Shown here: in pieces, positions 48,668-57,612 of the stretch
Numbering within the stretch: position 1 is the stretch's first letter
Layout of the letters: each line of letters starts with the position of its first letter
Assembly (NCBI RefSeq): GCF_028471945.1
Contig: NZ_CP110128.1
Location: 1,228,501-1,292,500, forward strand
Length of the DNA stretch: 64,000 bases
Origin: Pseudomonas sp. WJP1
GTDB taxonomy: Bacteria > Pseudomonadota > Gammaproteobacteria > Pseudomonadales > Pseudomonadaceae
Direction: 5' to 3'
Translations under genes and position numbers: made by a program
Notes under the pieces: model-generated
What the model was told of the DNA's origin: nothing
The model's input: the letters and a program-made list of their open reading frames with translations, nothing else
The model's database searches: none

Positions 48668-48710
48668 AAAAAAAGCCCGCATTGCCTATACAGGTAATGC
48701 GGGCTTTTTT
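48668..48710 (+). terminator. Terminator after fpr
   Basis: AAAAAAGCCCGCATT pairs perfectly with AATGCGGGCTTTTTT across a loop that itself can form CCT/AGG. It also faces the convergent trmO gene. Confidence 0.9.
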
Positions 48711-48727
48711 ATGCCGAGCGCGTTCTC

Positions 48728-49429
48728 CTACACGTTGGATGCGGGAATGACTTCAAGTACGCGGATCATCTCCGGCGTCGGATAATGCCAACGCACATCC
48801 ACATCCCACAATTGCGCACCATATTCCCGTTCCGGGGCAGGCGTCTGGTACGCCGGGCGCGGATCCTGCGCCAGACACTGCTCGATCAACTCAACCAAGG
48901 GCTCTTCAAGGCGCTGGGCGTGCCCGTGAGCCTGTTGCAGGGCTGAGTCCGTCCACTGCACGGCAATCAACTGTGGCGCGGCGCTGGCGACGCTATTGGT
49001 GGCTGTGTCGATGATGTCTGCGTAAGGCACGTAGGGTTTGATGTCGAGGATCGGCGTGCCATCGAGCAGGTCGATGCCGGATATCCACAGGCGATTGGCT
49101 TCGACCTTGTCCAGTTTGACCACGGACTGGCCAATGCCGTTAGGACGGTGGGTGGCGCGGGTGGCAAATACGCCCATGGACTTGTTGCCGCCCAGGCGAG
49201 GCGGGCGGACTTTCAGTCGCGGCTTTTCCTCCAGGGCCTGATGGAACAGGAACAGCAGCCACACGTGGCTGACCTGCTCCAGGCCCTGCACGGCATCGCC
49301 CTGATCGAATGGCGCCACCAGTTCCAGGACGCCGCGTGCGGCCGGGGCCAATTGCGGCTGCCGAGGGATGGCGAACTTCTCCTTGAAGCAGGAGCGCACG
49401 AAGCCGATGGGGGAAACGCTGTAGGTCAT
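48728..49429 (-). CDS. trmO: tRNA (N6-threonylcarbamoyladenosine37-N6)-methyltransferase TrmO
   Basis: A 233-residue TsaA/TrmO-family SAM enzyme methylating t6A37 in tRNA-Thr. MTYSVSPIGFVRSCFKEKFAIPRQPQL, VSHVWLLFLFHQ, FATRATHRPNGIGQSVVKLDKVE and GTPILDIKPYVPYAD are typical. The start at 49429 is family-like; upstream in-frame codons run into a REP element and are excluded. Confidence 0.93.
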   Translation of the reverse strand: MTYSVSPIGFVRSCFKEKFAIPRQPQLAPAARGVLELVAPFDQGDAVQGLEQVSHVWLLFLFHQALEEKPRLKVRPPRLGGNKSMGVFATRATHRPNGIGQSVVKLDKVEANRLWISGIDLLDGTPILDIKPYVPYADIIDTATNSVASAAPQLIAVQWTDSALQQAHGHAQRLEEPLVELIEQCLAQDPRPAYQTPAPEREYGAQLWDVDVRWHYPTPEMIRVLEVIPASNV

Positions 49430-49507
49430 GGTTGGCGGTCGAGGCGGTATGGGGCGGGCATGATAACCCGATCGGCCTTTACATCGGCGGTGACCGTGAG
49501 TCCGCCT

Positions 49508-49598
49508 TCGCGGGCAAGCCCGCTCCCACAGTGGATCTCGGCCGGCCACAGATTTTGTGAGCACCAGAAAACCCTGTGGGAGCGTGGCTTGCCCGCGA
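49508..49598. repeat. REP doublet (REPIN) between trmO and rhlG-like gene
   Basis: TCGCGGGCAAGCCCGCTCCC and its inverted copy (to 49598) flank a 44-base spacer. TGTGGGAG sequence type. Confidence 0.9.
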
Positions 49599-49615
49599 TG
49601 GCCGCACCGCCGGTC

Positions 49616-50386
49616 TCAGAGACTGAACCCACCATCCAGCGGAATGATATTCCCGGTCATGTAGGCTCCGGCCGTACTCGCCAGGCTGATCGCCAGCGCC
49701 GCCATCTCCTCCTCGCGACCCCAGCGCTTCATCGGAATCAGCGCCGTATCCTGCGCCAATGCCTGGGCATCACTGTCGATGTGTTGGGTCATCTTGCTCG
49801 GAAAGCGCCCTGGTGCAATCACATTGACGTTGATGTGCTGGCTCACCAGTTCCCGCGCCAGAATCCGCGACAGTTGATGCAGGGCCGCTTTGCTGGGCCC
49901 ATAGGCATATGCCTGTTCGCCGAAGGAAGAAATCCCGGCGACTGAACCGATATTGATGATCCGGGCCGGGTTCGCAGGCGAACCGGCTTTGCGCAACAGT
50001 GGCAGAAACTGCTGGATGCAGTTGAATACTGACGTCACATTCAGTTGCATGACCTTTTCCCAGCCCTTGATCGGGTAGCTTTCCAGTGGCGCCCCCCACG
50101 TGGTGCCAGCGTTGTTCACCAGGATATCGAGGTGGGTCATCTGCTCACCCAGGCGCGTGGCCAACTGCTGCACGCCTTCTTCAGTGGCCAGGTTGGCGGC
50201 CACCGCGTGGCAGCGTCCGAGCGCGCCGAGTTCGTCTGCCGTTTGCTGGCAGGCTTCGACATCGCGGGCGCAGACGTAGACGGTGGCACCAGCCTCGACA
50301 TAGGCCTTGGCGATCATTTTGCCGATACCGCGGGTGCCGCCGGTCACCAGTGCGGTGCGGCCTTGCAGGGAGAAGTAGGGATGCAT
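49616..50386 (-). CDS. rhlG: Short-chain dehydrogenase, RhlG-like
   Basis: A 256-residue SDR. The cofactor loop is TALVTGGTRGIGKMIA, then VNNAGTTWGAPLESYP, the Ser in INIGSVAGISSFGEQ and catalytic YAYGPSK (Tyr and Lys). It follows P. aeruginosa RhlG (256 residues, NADPH beta-ketoacyl reductase) along its length, including MHPYFSL at the start and GNIIPLDGGF at the end. No rhlA/rhlB lies here, so a rhamnolipid role is not implied. Confidence 0.85.
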   Translation of the reverse strand: MHPYFSLQGRTALVTGGTRGIGKMIAKAYVEAGATVYVCARDVEACQQTADELGALGRCHAVAANLATEEGVQQLATRLGEQMTHLDILVNNAGTTWGAPLESYPIKGWEKVMQLNVTSVFNCIQQFLPLLRKAGSPANPARIINIGSVAGISSFGEQAYAYGPSKAALHQLSRILARELVSQHINVNVIAPGRFPSKMTQHIDSDAQALAQDTALIPMKRWGREEEMAALAISLASTAGAYMTGNIIPLDGGFSL

Positions 50387-50495
50387 GGCTAATCCTGAGA
50401 ACTGAGGGTCTTTACACCCTAGTCGTCAGTCGCTGGAAGCGGAGCCACTATTTTTGCGCGGAATGGGGGGCTATGCAGACTGGAACTGCTAGCGC

Positions 50496-50571
50496 CCCCT
50501 GTAGGAGCACAGCTTGCTGGCGATGGCGATCTCAAGGACGCCATCGCCAGCAAGCTGTGCTCCTACAGGGG
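50496..50571. repeat. Compact perfect palindrome (REP pair)
   Basis: Two 33-base arms, exactly complementary (CCCCTGTAGGAGCACAGCTT... and inverse), separated by only 10 bases. The arm body (CACAGCTTGCTGGCGATGGCG) differs from the other REPs here. Confidence 0.9.
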
Positions 50572-50580
50572 CGGTGGCGC

Positions 50581-51051
50581 TTATTGCGGGCGAACGCGCA
50601 GGGTCAGGCCCTTGAGGAAGTTACGCAGCAACTGGTCGCCGCACGGGCGGTAGTTGGTGTGGCCGAACTTGCGGAACAGCGCACTCAGCTCAGGCTTGGA
50701 TACCGGGAACTCGGCGGCTTTGAGAATCGCGTGCATGTCGTCTTCTTTCAGCTCGAAGGCCACACGCAGCTTTTTCAGGATGATGTTGTTGGTCACCGGC
50801 ACTTCGATCGGCTGCGGTGGGCGGCTTTCGTCCTTGCCGCGCTTGAAGATCACCAGGCCGTCGAGGAAGTGCGCCATGACCTCGTCCGGGCAGCGTACGA
50901 AACCTTCCTCGTCTTCCTCTTTCTTGTCGAGGTAGGTCAGCAGGTCGGCCAAGGTCACGTCCATGCCGCCGAGCTTGATGATCTCGATGACTTTCTTGTC
51001 GCTGATGTCGAGCATGTAGCGCACGCTGCGCAGTACGTCATTGTGAATCAT
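50581..51051 (-). CDS. DUF1456 family protein (YehS-like)
   Basis: A 156-residue cytosolic protein. Two tandem copies of a helical module are visible: MIHNDVLRSVRYMLDISDKKVIEIIKLGGMDVTLADLLTYL, then NNIILKKLRVAFELKEDDMHAILKAAEFPVSKPELSALFRKFGHTNYR. This is the YehS arrangement; no biochemical function is known. ATG 51051 with AGGA upstream is preferred over TTG 51060. Confidence 0.85.
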   Translation of the reverse strand: MIHNDVLRSVRYMLDISDKKVIEIIKLGGMDVTLADLLTYLDKKEEDEEGFVRCPDEVMAHFLDGLVIFKRGKDESRPPQPIEVPVTNNIILKKLRVAFELKEDDMHAILKAAEFPVSKPELSALFRKFGHTNYRPCGDQLLRNFLKGLTLRVRPQ

Positions 51052-51126
51052 GGTGTGCAATCCTGATATTCAGCAGTGGGCGCCGCAATAGCAGCGGCGC
51101 CGGAATGTATGGCGGCGTGAGAAGCC

Positions 51127-51837
51127 TCAGAACTTCTCTTTGCCGGACAGGTAGCGCCATTGCCCCAAGGGCACCTTGCCGATGGACACGCCGCCGATAC
51201 GGATGCGGCGGATGCCCACGACCTTCAGGCCGACGGCCTGGCAGAACAGGGCGATCACGCCCGGCTGCGGGTTCTTCATGGCGAAGCGCAGGCGGTTTTC
51301 GTTCTGCCAGCTGGCCTTGACCGGTGGCAGTTCCTTGCCCTTGTAGGTCAGGCCGTGTTGCAAGCGATTGAGGCCGTGTTCAACCATGTCACCTTCGACT
51401 TCGACCACGTATTCCTGCTCGATCTTGCTGGAGTCGGCAGTGAGCTTGCGCAGGATCTTCCAGTCCTGGGTGAACACCAGCAAACCGCTGGCATTGGCCT
51501 GCAGGTCGGTGCTGGCGGTAAGACGCTGGAAGTGGCCCTTGAGCGGGCGTTTTCCGTAGCGGTGCTCTTCGCTCAGGGTCTCGGCGCTGATGGTCGCCAT
51601 GGCGGTGTCCGCGTCCATGCCGGCAGGCACGTTGAGCAGGATGGTGACCGGCTCTGGCGCCGTGGCCTTGGCTTCTGGATCCAGCTCGACTTTTTGCGTG
51701 CCGACCTTGAACTGCGGCTCGTCGACGACTTCGCCGTCGACGGTGACCCAGCCGCCCTCGATGAACAGCTCAGCCTCCCGACGGGAACAGCCGACGAGTT
51801 CGATGAGGCGTTTGGAGAGTCGAATCGGGTCAGTCAT
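51127..51837 (-). CDS. RluF/RsuA-type pseudouridine synthase homologue with altered catalytic motif
   Basis: A 236-residue protein. An N-terminal S4 RNA-binding domain (residues 6-55) precedes the RsuA/RluF synthase fold. The usual LNKPxG reads LNVPAG (69-73), and the catalytic RLDxxTxGLL aligns without gaps to DLQANASGLL, putting Gln113 at the nucleophilic Asp. Later motifs (IEQEYVVEVEG, VIALFCQAVGLKVVGIRRIRIGGVSIG) are normal. So it may bind RNA without making pseudouridine, or Asp111 may act. Start at 51837 by MTDPIRLSKRL. Confidence 0.8.
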   Translation of the reverse strand: MTDPIRLSKRLIELVGCSRREAELFIEGGWVTVDGEVVDEPQFKVGTQKVELDPEAKATAPEPVTILLNVPAGMDADTAMATISAETLSEEHRYGKRPLKGHFQRLTASTDLQANASGLLVFTQDWKILRKLTADSSKIEQEYVVEVEGDMVEHGLNRLQHGLTYKGKELPPVKASWQNENRLRFAMKNPQPGVIALFCQAVGLKVVGIRRIRIGGVSIGKVPLGQWRYLSGKEKF

Positions 51838-51921
51838 GACAGGGCCGTAACAAAAAAGGGGTGGGCATTGTACCTGCCTGGCGCCGGTTAATCCCGGAAC
51901 CATTTTGCCGCAGGGGCTTTT

Positions 51922-52011
51922 TGTGGGAGCGAGCCTGCTCGCGAAATGGCCATCAGGCTCAACATCAATATTGATTGATAAATCGCTTTCGCGAGCAGGC
52001 TCGCTCCCACA
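51922..52011. repeat. REP doublet (REPIN) between the pseudouridine synthase and GNAT genes
   Basis: TGTGGGAGCGAGCCTGCTCG at 51922 and its inverse ending at 52011, with a spacer of about 40 bases. Confidence 0.9.
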
Positions 52012-52027
52012 GTGGTTTCACGGTGTA

Positions 52028-52501
52028 TCAGCCATTGCGCGTCAGTTGCTGAGCCTGGCGCAAACGCATGTGCAACAGCGGATACGGCTGGCCCATGCCG
52101 TCGACTTCCGAACGGCCGATCACCTCGAAACCCTGCTTGAAGTAAAACCCCAGTGCTTGCGGGTTCTGTTCGTTGACGTCCAGCTCATCGGCGTTGAGGT
52201 TTTCCAGGGCGTAACGCAGCAACCGTTTGCCAAGGCCCTGGCCACGATGCGCCGGGTCGATGAAGAGCATCTCGATCTTGCCCGCCGCGACACCGGCGAA
52301 TCCGGTGATGCGCTGCTGCGGGTCTTTGGTGCAGATCAGCATCACCGCGTCGAGGTAGCGGGTCAGCACCAGGTTCTTCAACAGTTCGATGTAGCTGTCC
52401 GGCAGAAAATCGTGGGTAGCGCGGACCGAGGCCTCCCAGACCCTGGTCAATTCTTCGTAGTCACTTTGTTTCGGTGTATGAATGACCGAATGTTGGCGCA
52501 T
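52028..52501 (-). CDS. GNAT-family N-acetyltransferase
   Basis: A 157-residue acetyltransferase. The acetyl-CoA loop is IEMLFIDPAHRGQGLGKRLL (R/Q-x-x-G-x-G), followed by LDVNEQNPQALGFYFKQGFEVIGRSEVDG. The substrate cannot be inferred. It lies downstream of rimO after a terminator, so is probably transcribed alone. Confidence 0.85.
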   Translation of the reverse strand: MRQHSVIHTPKQSDYEELTRVWEASVRATHDFLPDSYIELLKNLVLTRYLDAVMLICTKDPQQRITGFAGVAAGKIEMLFIDPAHRGQGLGKRLLRYALENLNADELDVNEQNPQALGFYFKQGFEVIGRSEVDGMGQPYPLLHMRLRQAQQLTRNG

Positions 52502-52561
52502 GCCAGCCTGCCCCTTGGGTGATTGGAGATGAGAATCCGTTCCTCATCAAACGATAGCCGT

Positions 52562-52600
52562 AAAAAAGCCCCGCATCTCGTCAGGAGAGCGGGGCTTTTC
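52562..52600 (-). terminator. Terminator of rimO
   Basis: An AAAAAGCCCCGC/GCGGGGCTTTT stem with a 15-base loop; on the minus strand it ends in a T-run 14 bases after rimO. Confidence 0.85.
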
Positions 52601-52613
52601 ATATTTTTTGCGA

Positions 52614-53951
52614 CTAGATCTGTTCAGCCCACAGGTCGTATTCGTCGGCGTCGGTCACTTTGCACCAGACTTTGTCACCTGGTTTCAAGTTGCTGCCGTT
52701 GTCGATGAACACGTTGCCGTCGATTTCCGGGGCATCGAAGAAGCAGCGGCCGACCGCGCCCTGCTCGTCGACTTCATCGACCAGCACTTCGATTTCGCGG
52801 CCGATGCGCATTTGCAGGCGCGCCGAGCTGATGGCCTGCTGGTGCGCCATGAAGCGCTCCCAACGGTCCTGCTTGACGTCGTCCGGCACCACTTCCAGGT
52901 CCAGGTCATTGGCCGGGGCGCCTTCAACCGGCGAGTACTGGAAGCAGCCGACGCGGTCGAGCTGGGCTTCGGTCAGCCAGTTCAGCAGGTACTGGAAGTC
53001 TTCTTCGGTTTCGCCAGGGAAGCCGACGATGAAGGTCGAACGGATGATCAGGTCCGGGCAGATTTCGCGCCAGTTCTTGATCCGCGCCAGGGTCTTGTCT
53101 TCGAACGCCGGGCGTTTCATCGACTTGAGCACTTTCGGGCTGGCGTGCTGGAACGGGATGTCCAGGTACGGCAGGATCTTGCCGGCGGCCATCAGCGGGA
53201 TCAGCTCGTCCACGTGCGGGTACGGGTAAACGTAGTGCAGGCGCACCCAGACACCCAGGGTGCTCAGGGCTTCGCAGAGTTCGGTCATGCGGGTTTTCAC
53301 CGGCGCGCCGTTCCAGAAACCGGTGCGGTACTTGACGTCGACGCCATAGGCGCTGGTGTCCTGGGAGATCACCAGCAGCTCCTTGACGCCGGACTTGACC
53401 AGGCGCTGGGCCTCGTCGAGCACGTCACCGACCGGACGGCTGACCAGCTTGCCACGCATCGACGGGATGATGCAGAAGCTGCAGCTGTGGTTGCAGCCTT
53501 CGGAAATCTTCAGGTAGGCGTAGTGGCGCGGGGTCAGCTTGATCCCTTGTGGCGGCACCAGGTCGATCAGCGGGTTGTGGTCCTGGCGTGGCGGTACGAC
53601 TTCGTGCACGGCATTGACCACTTGCTCGTACTGCTGCGGACCGGTGACGGCCAGCACGCTCGGGTGTACGTTGCGGATATTGCCTTCTTCGACGCCCATG
53701 CAGCCGGTCACGATGACCTTGCCGTTTTCCTTGATGGCTTCGCCGATCACTTCCAGGGACTCGGCCTTGGCCGAGTCGATGAAGCCACAGGTGTTGACCA
53801 CCACGACATCGGCGTCCTGATAGGTGGACACGACGTCATAGCCTTCCATGCGCAGCTGGGTAAGGATGCGCTCGGAGTCGACCAGTGCTTTGGGGCAACC
53901 CAGGGATACGAAGCCAACCTTTGGATTGGCCGGCGCAGGAGTGGTGGACAT
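52614..53951 (-). CDS. rimO: Ribosomal protein S12 methylthiotransferase RimO
   Basis: A 445-residue radical-SAM enzyme that methylthiolates the S12 Asp. The N-terminal UPF0004 domain has Cys in [13 protein letters not shown] and VVNTCGF; the radical-SAM cluster is [16 protein letters not shown]; a TRAM domain ends the protein ([33 protein letters not shown]). Start [15 protein letters not shown] at 53951 is preferred to upstream codons. Confidence 0.96.
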   Translation of the reverse strand: MSTTPAPANPKVGFVSLGCPKALVDSERILTQLRMEGYDVVSTYQDADVVVVNTCGFIDSAKAESLEVIGEAIKENGKVIVTGCMGVEEGNIRNVHPSVLAVTGPQQYEQVVNAVHEVVPPRQDHNPLIDLVPPQGIKLTPRHYAYLKISEGCNHSCSFCIIPSMRGKLVSRPVGDVLDEAQRLVKSGVKELLVISQDTSAYGVDVKYRTGFWNGAPVKTRMTELCEALSTLGVWVRLHYVYPYPHVDELIPLMAAGKILPYLDIPFQHASPKVLKSMKRPAFEDKTLARIKNWREICPDLIIRSTFIVGFPGETEEDFQYLLNWLTEAQLDRVGCFQYSPVEGAPANDLDLEVVPDDVKQDRWERFMAHQQAISSARLQMRIGREIEVLVDEVDEQGAVGRCFFDAPEIDGNVFIDNGSNLKPGDKVWCKVTDADEYDLWAEQI

Positions 53952-54239
53952 GTCTAACCTCGGTATTTGTGACGCCTCCAGCCGCAAATGGGCAAGGCGA
54001 CAAACGGGCACTTGGCGTGCCTCTGATCAAAAAGTGCGCAATTCTAGCGATGAGACGCTCACTTGACCAGCTTTATGCAGGGAAATACGACGAGTGCTGC
54101 GCTATGCTTCGCGCCGTTGGGCCTTACCGATTTTTTACAGTCAAGAAAACGTCTGTAACAACAGGTAAAACGGCGCATGCTGCAATGCAAAGCATAGTGC
54201 TTCGTTCAAAGAAGCCGGTCTGGGAATCAGGAGTGTTGG

Positions 54240-56141
54240 ATGGGTCAGGCAAGTAGTCACGCGGCGGGCGCCGAGCATTCGGCGGCCAAGCCGATCGGCA
54301 TGCTGGTCGCGGCGGTCGGGGTGGTTTATGGCGATATCGGCACGAGTCCGCTGTACACCCTCAAAGAAGTGTTTTCCGGCGACTATGGCGTACCGGTTAA
54401 CCATGACGGCGTGCTGGGGATTCTCGCGCTGATCTTCTGGTCGCTGATCTGGGTCGTGTCGATCAAGTACATGATGTTTGTCCTGCGTGCCGACAACCAG
54501 GGCGAAGGCGGGATCATGGCCTTGACCGCGCTGGCCCGGCGGGCGGCGGCAGGGCATGCGAAATTGCGCACGCTGCTGGTGGTCTGCGGGCTGATCGGTG
54601 CGGCGCTGTTCTATGGTGACAGCATGATCACCCCGGCGATTTCCGTACTGTCGGCCATTGAAGGCCTGGGCCTGGCCTTCGACGGCATCGACCACTGGGT
54701 GGTGCCACTGTCGCTGATCGTGCTGGTGGCGTTGTTCCTGATTCAACGTCACGGCACCGCGCGCATCGGCATTCTGTTCGGGCCGATCATGGTCACCTGG
54801 TTTGTGGTGCTGGGGGCGTTGGGTGTCCATGGGATCCTCCAGCACCCTGAAGTGTTGCAGGCGATGAACCCGGCGTGGGGCGTGCGATTCTTCGTCGTGC
54901 ACCCGGGCATGGGCGTGGCGATCCTTGGCGCGGTCGTGCTGGCACTGACCGGTGCCGAAGCGCTGTATGCCGACATGGGCCACTTCGGCCGCAAGCCGAT
55001 TGCCCGTGCCTGGTTCATCCTGGTGCTGCCGGCGCTGGTGCTTAATTACTTCGGCCAGGGGGCGCTGCTGCTGGGCGATCCGGAAGCGGCGCGCAACCCG
55101 TTTTACCTGCTGGCACCCAGCTGGGCGCTGATTCCGCTGGTGGCGCTGTCGACCCTGGCCACGGTGATCGCTTCCCAGGCGGTGATTTCCGGGGCTTTCT
55201 CCCTGACCCGTCAGGCAATCCAGCTCGGCTACATTCCACGCATGCACATCCAGCACACCTCCAGCGCCGAGCAGGGCCAGATCTACATCGGCGCGGTGAA
55301 CTGGGCGTTGATGGTCGGCGTGGTGCTGTTGGTGCTCGGTTTCGAATCCTCCGGTGCCCTGGCTTCGGCCTATGGCGTGGCGGTGACCGGGACCATGCTG
55401 ATGACCAGTATCCTGGTGTCGGCGGTAATCCTGCTGCTGTGGAAATGGCCGCCGGTGCTGGCGGTGCCGGTCCTGCTGGGTTTCCTGATAGTGGACGGTG
55501 TGTACTTTGCCGCCAACGTGCCGAAAATCGTCCAGGGTGGGGCGTTCCCGGTGATCGCCGGTTTTGCACTGTTTGTGTTGATGACCACCTGGAAGCGTGG
55601 CAAGCAGTTGCTGGTGGAGCGTATCGACGAGGGCGGCCTGCCGCTGGAGATCTTCATCAGCAGCATCGCCGTGCAACCGCCGCATCGCGTGCAGGGCACG
55701 GCGGTGTTCCTCACCGCGCGACCGGACGCCGTGCCCCACGCGCTGTTGCACAACCTGCTGCATAACCAGGTGCTGCACGAGCAGGTGGTGCTGCTGACGG
55801 TGGTCTACGAAGACATTCCGCGAGTGCCGGCGAGCCGGCGCTTCGAGGTCGAATCCTACGGCGAAGGCTTCTTCCGGGTGATCCTGCATTTCGGTTTCAC
55901 CGACGAGCCGGACGTACCGAAGGCGCTGAAGCTGTGTCATCTCGATGAGCTGGACTTCAGCCCGATGCGCACCACGTACTTCCTCAGCCGCGAGACGGTC
56001 ATCGCCTCCAAGCTCGAAGGCATGGCCCGGTGGCGCGAGGCGCTGTTCGCGTTCATGTTGCAGAACGCCAACGGCAATTTGCGCTTCTTCAACCTGCCGC
56101 TGAACCGGGTGATTGAGCTGGGGACCCAGGTGGAGATGTAA
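54240..56141 (+). CDS. kup: Low-affinity potassium transporter Kup
   Basis: A 633-residue K+/H+ symporter of the KUP/HAK family with about 12 membrane spans and a cytosolic C-terminal domain. [21 protein letters not shown] near the N-terminus is the family signature, followed by [20 protein letters not shown] and [13 protein letters not shown]. The 288-base gap to rimO upstream holds no gene. Confidence 0.96.
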   Translation: MGQASSHAAGAEHSAAKPIGMLVAAVGVVYGDIGTSPLYTLKEVFSGDYGVPVNHDGVLGILALIFWSLIWVVSIKYMMFVLRADNQGEGGIMALTALARRAAAGHAKLRTLLVVCGLIGAALFYGDSMITPAISVLSAIEGLGLAFDGIDHWVVPLSLIVLVALFLIQRHGTARIGILFGPIMVTWFVVLGALGVHGILQHPEVLQAMNPAWGVRFFVVHPGMGVAILGAVVLALTGAEALYADMGHFGRKPIARAWFILVLPALVLNYFGQGALLLGDPEAARNPFYLLAPSWALIPLVALSTLATVIASQAVISGAFSLTRQAIQLGYIPRMHIQHTSSAEQGQIYIGAVNWALMVGVVLLVLGFESSGALASAYGVAVTGTMLMTSILVSAVILLLWKWPPVLAVPVLLGFLIVDGVYFAANVPKIVQGGAFPVIAGFALFVLMTTWKRGKQLLVERIDEGGLPLEIFISSIAVQPPHRVQGTAVFLTARPDAVPHALLHNLLHNQVLHEQVVLLTVVYEDIPRVPASRRFEVESYGEGFFRVILHFGFTDEPDVPKALKLCHLDELDFSPMRTTYFLSRETVIASKLEGMARWREALFAFMLQNANGNLRFFNLPLNRVIELGTQVEM

Positions 56142-56144
56142 CCC

Positions 56145-56246
56145 CTGTAGGAGCGAGCCTGCTCGCGATGGTCTCAAATGCACCGCGGTTATCCAGAATT
56201 CCCGCGTCATCGTTGACGTCCATCGCGAGCAGGCTCGCTCCTACAG
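56145..56246. repeat. REP doublet (REPIN) after kup
   Basis: CTGTAGGAGCGAGCCTGCTC and its inverse ending at 56246, beginning 4 bases after the kup stop; the spacer is about 50 bases. Confidence 0.9.
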
Positions 56247-56263
56247 TGGGTAGTGGTTGTATG

Positions 56264-56304
56264 AAAAAAAGCCCCCGGTGCCTTGCGGCAGCGGGGGCTT
56301 TTTT
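56264..56304. terminator. Bidirectional terminator between kup and acvB-like gene
   Basis: A-run with GCCCCC paired to GGGGGC and a T-run, working on both strands. Confidence 0.85.
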
Positions 56305-56316
56305 GTGCGGCCAGGA

Positions 56317-57612
56317 TTATTCCTGGGCTTCAGTTTCCTGCGCTTGCCGCTTCTGGATCACATCCACCAGGCGCTGCGCCAGGGCCGGGTAGTTCTCGTC
56401 GAAGTGGTGGCCGCCAGGCAACTTGATGGCTTCACCCACCGCGCTCTTGTCGGTGCAGCCGCTTTCGTCGATTTCTTCTTCGCCGAAGATGCACACCACT
56501 TTGGCGGCAGGCAGCTTGGCCATTTCCGGGCCGGTGGCGGCTTCTTTGCCAGCGTTGCCAAGCCAGCCTTCGACTTCGATTTCGAAGCTGCCGGTGCGGG
56601 CGAAGGCCAGCAGGATAATGGCGTCGACGCGCTGCTGCTCGGACTCTGCAAGGCGGTTGTAGATTGCCGGAAGCACATCGGCACCGAACGAGTAGCCGGT
56701 CAGGATGAAGCGCTTGGTGCCCCATTTCTGCCGGTAGTGCTGCATCAGCTCGGCGAGGTCCAGGGCGCTTTGCTCGGGGCTCTTGTGCTGCCAGTAGTAG
56801 CGCAGGGTGTCGATGCCGACCACCGGGTAACCGATCTTGGCCATCTCGCCCGCCACGTCGCGGTCGAGGTCGCGCCAGCCGCCGTCACCTGAAAGGAACA
56901 GCGTGACGGTATCCTTGGCCTGACCGGCCGGCACCTCGACCACGGGTATTTGCAAGCCGCCCGCGTCCTTGTCACCACCGACCAGCAGTTTGCGCAGTTC
57001 GTTGTTCAGCACTTGCGGCAGGTTGATGTCGTAGTCGCTGATGCTGGTTTCGGCGTTCGGTTGGTCACGCACGAAGCCGGCGCTGGTGTCGTCCGGGTTG
57101 TCGTTCCACGCCACCAGCCAGTGGCCGTGGGCGGCGCTTTTCGGCAGCAGGTGGGTGCAGCCGGGTTTTTCCAGGGCCAGGTCCACCGACACGGCCTGGG
57201 CCTTGTCGTTCTTCTGCTCGGACAGCCAGCGCCAGGCCAGCACCGCGCCCGGGCCGATGCCGCTGACCAGGGTGGCCGGGCCTTTCAGTTCCCGCAGGCC
57301 CGATTGCAAGGCACGGCTTTGCAGCAGGCAGTCCTTGGGCAGGATCACCTGGACAATCTGCGCCGAACCGCTACGGCTCAGGGTCAGCAACTGCTTGTCG
57401 CTGAGTTTCTGGTCTTCGTTGACCGCCACCAGTACCTGGGCCTTGGGCGTGGTGCCGGGGATAACGCGGGTCATGGCCGCGCCATCGGTGGGGGTCAGCA
57501 GTTCGAGGGTCGGTTCTGGTGCCGGGCGTTTGAGGTACCAGTAGCCACCACCGAGAATCAGGGCCACCACTACCAGGGTGCCCAGTACATAGCGCAGGGA
57601 GCGTTGAATCAT
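56317..57612 (-). CDS. AcvB/VirJ-family hydrolase, probable aminoacyl-phosphatidylglycerol hydrolase
   Basis: A 431-residue periplasmic protein anchored by an N-terminal span (about 9-27). The C-terminal alpha/beta-hydrolase VirJ domain includes FLSGDGGWRDLDRDVAGEMAKIGYPVVGIDTLRYYW and GYSFGADVLPAIYN (GxSxG). In P. aeruginosa the homologue beside mprF removes alanine from alanyl-PG. It overlaps the mprF stop by one base (TGATG), so writer and eraser of lipid aminoacylation are coupled. Confidence 0.85.
   Translation of the reverse strand: MIQRSLRYVLGTLVVVALILGGGYWYLKRPAPEPTLELLTPTDGAAMTRVIPGTTPKAQVLVAVNEDQKLSDKQLLTLSRSGSAQIVQVILPKDCLLQSRALQSGLRELKGPATLVSGIGPGAVLAWRWLSEQKNDKAQAVSVDLALEKPGCTHLLPKSAAHGHWLVAWNDNPDDTSAGFVRDQPNAETSISDYDINLPQVLNNELRKLLVGGDKDAGGLQIPVVEVPAGQAKDTVTLFLSGDGGWRDLDRDVAGEMAKIGYPVVGIDTLRYYWQHKSPEQSALDLAELMQHYRQKWGTKRFILTGYSFGADVLPAIYNRLAESEQQRVDAIILLAFARTGSFEIEVEGWLGNAGKEAATGPEMAKLPAAKVVCIFGEEEIDESGCTDKSAVGEAIKLPGGHHFDENYPALAQRLVDVIQKRQAQETEAQE

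Noticed and set aside
54141..56210. 689-codon open frame on the minus strand across kup
   Set aside because: His/Gln/Arg-rich antisense shadow of kup in a GC-rich genome; no family motifs or ribosome site.
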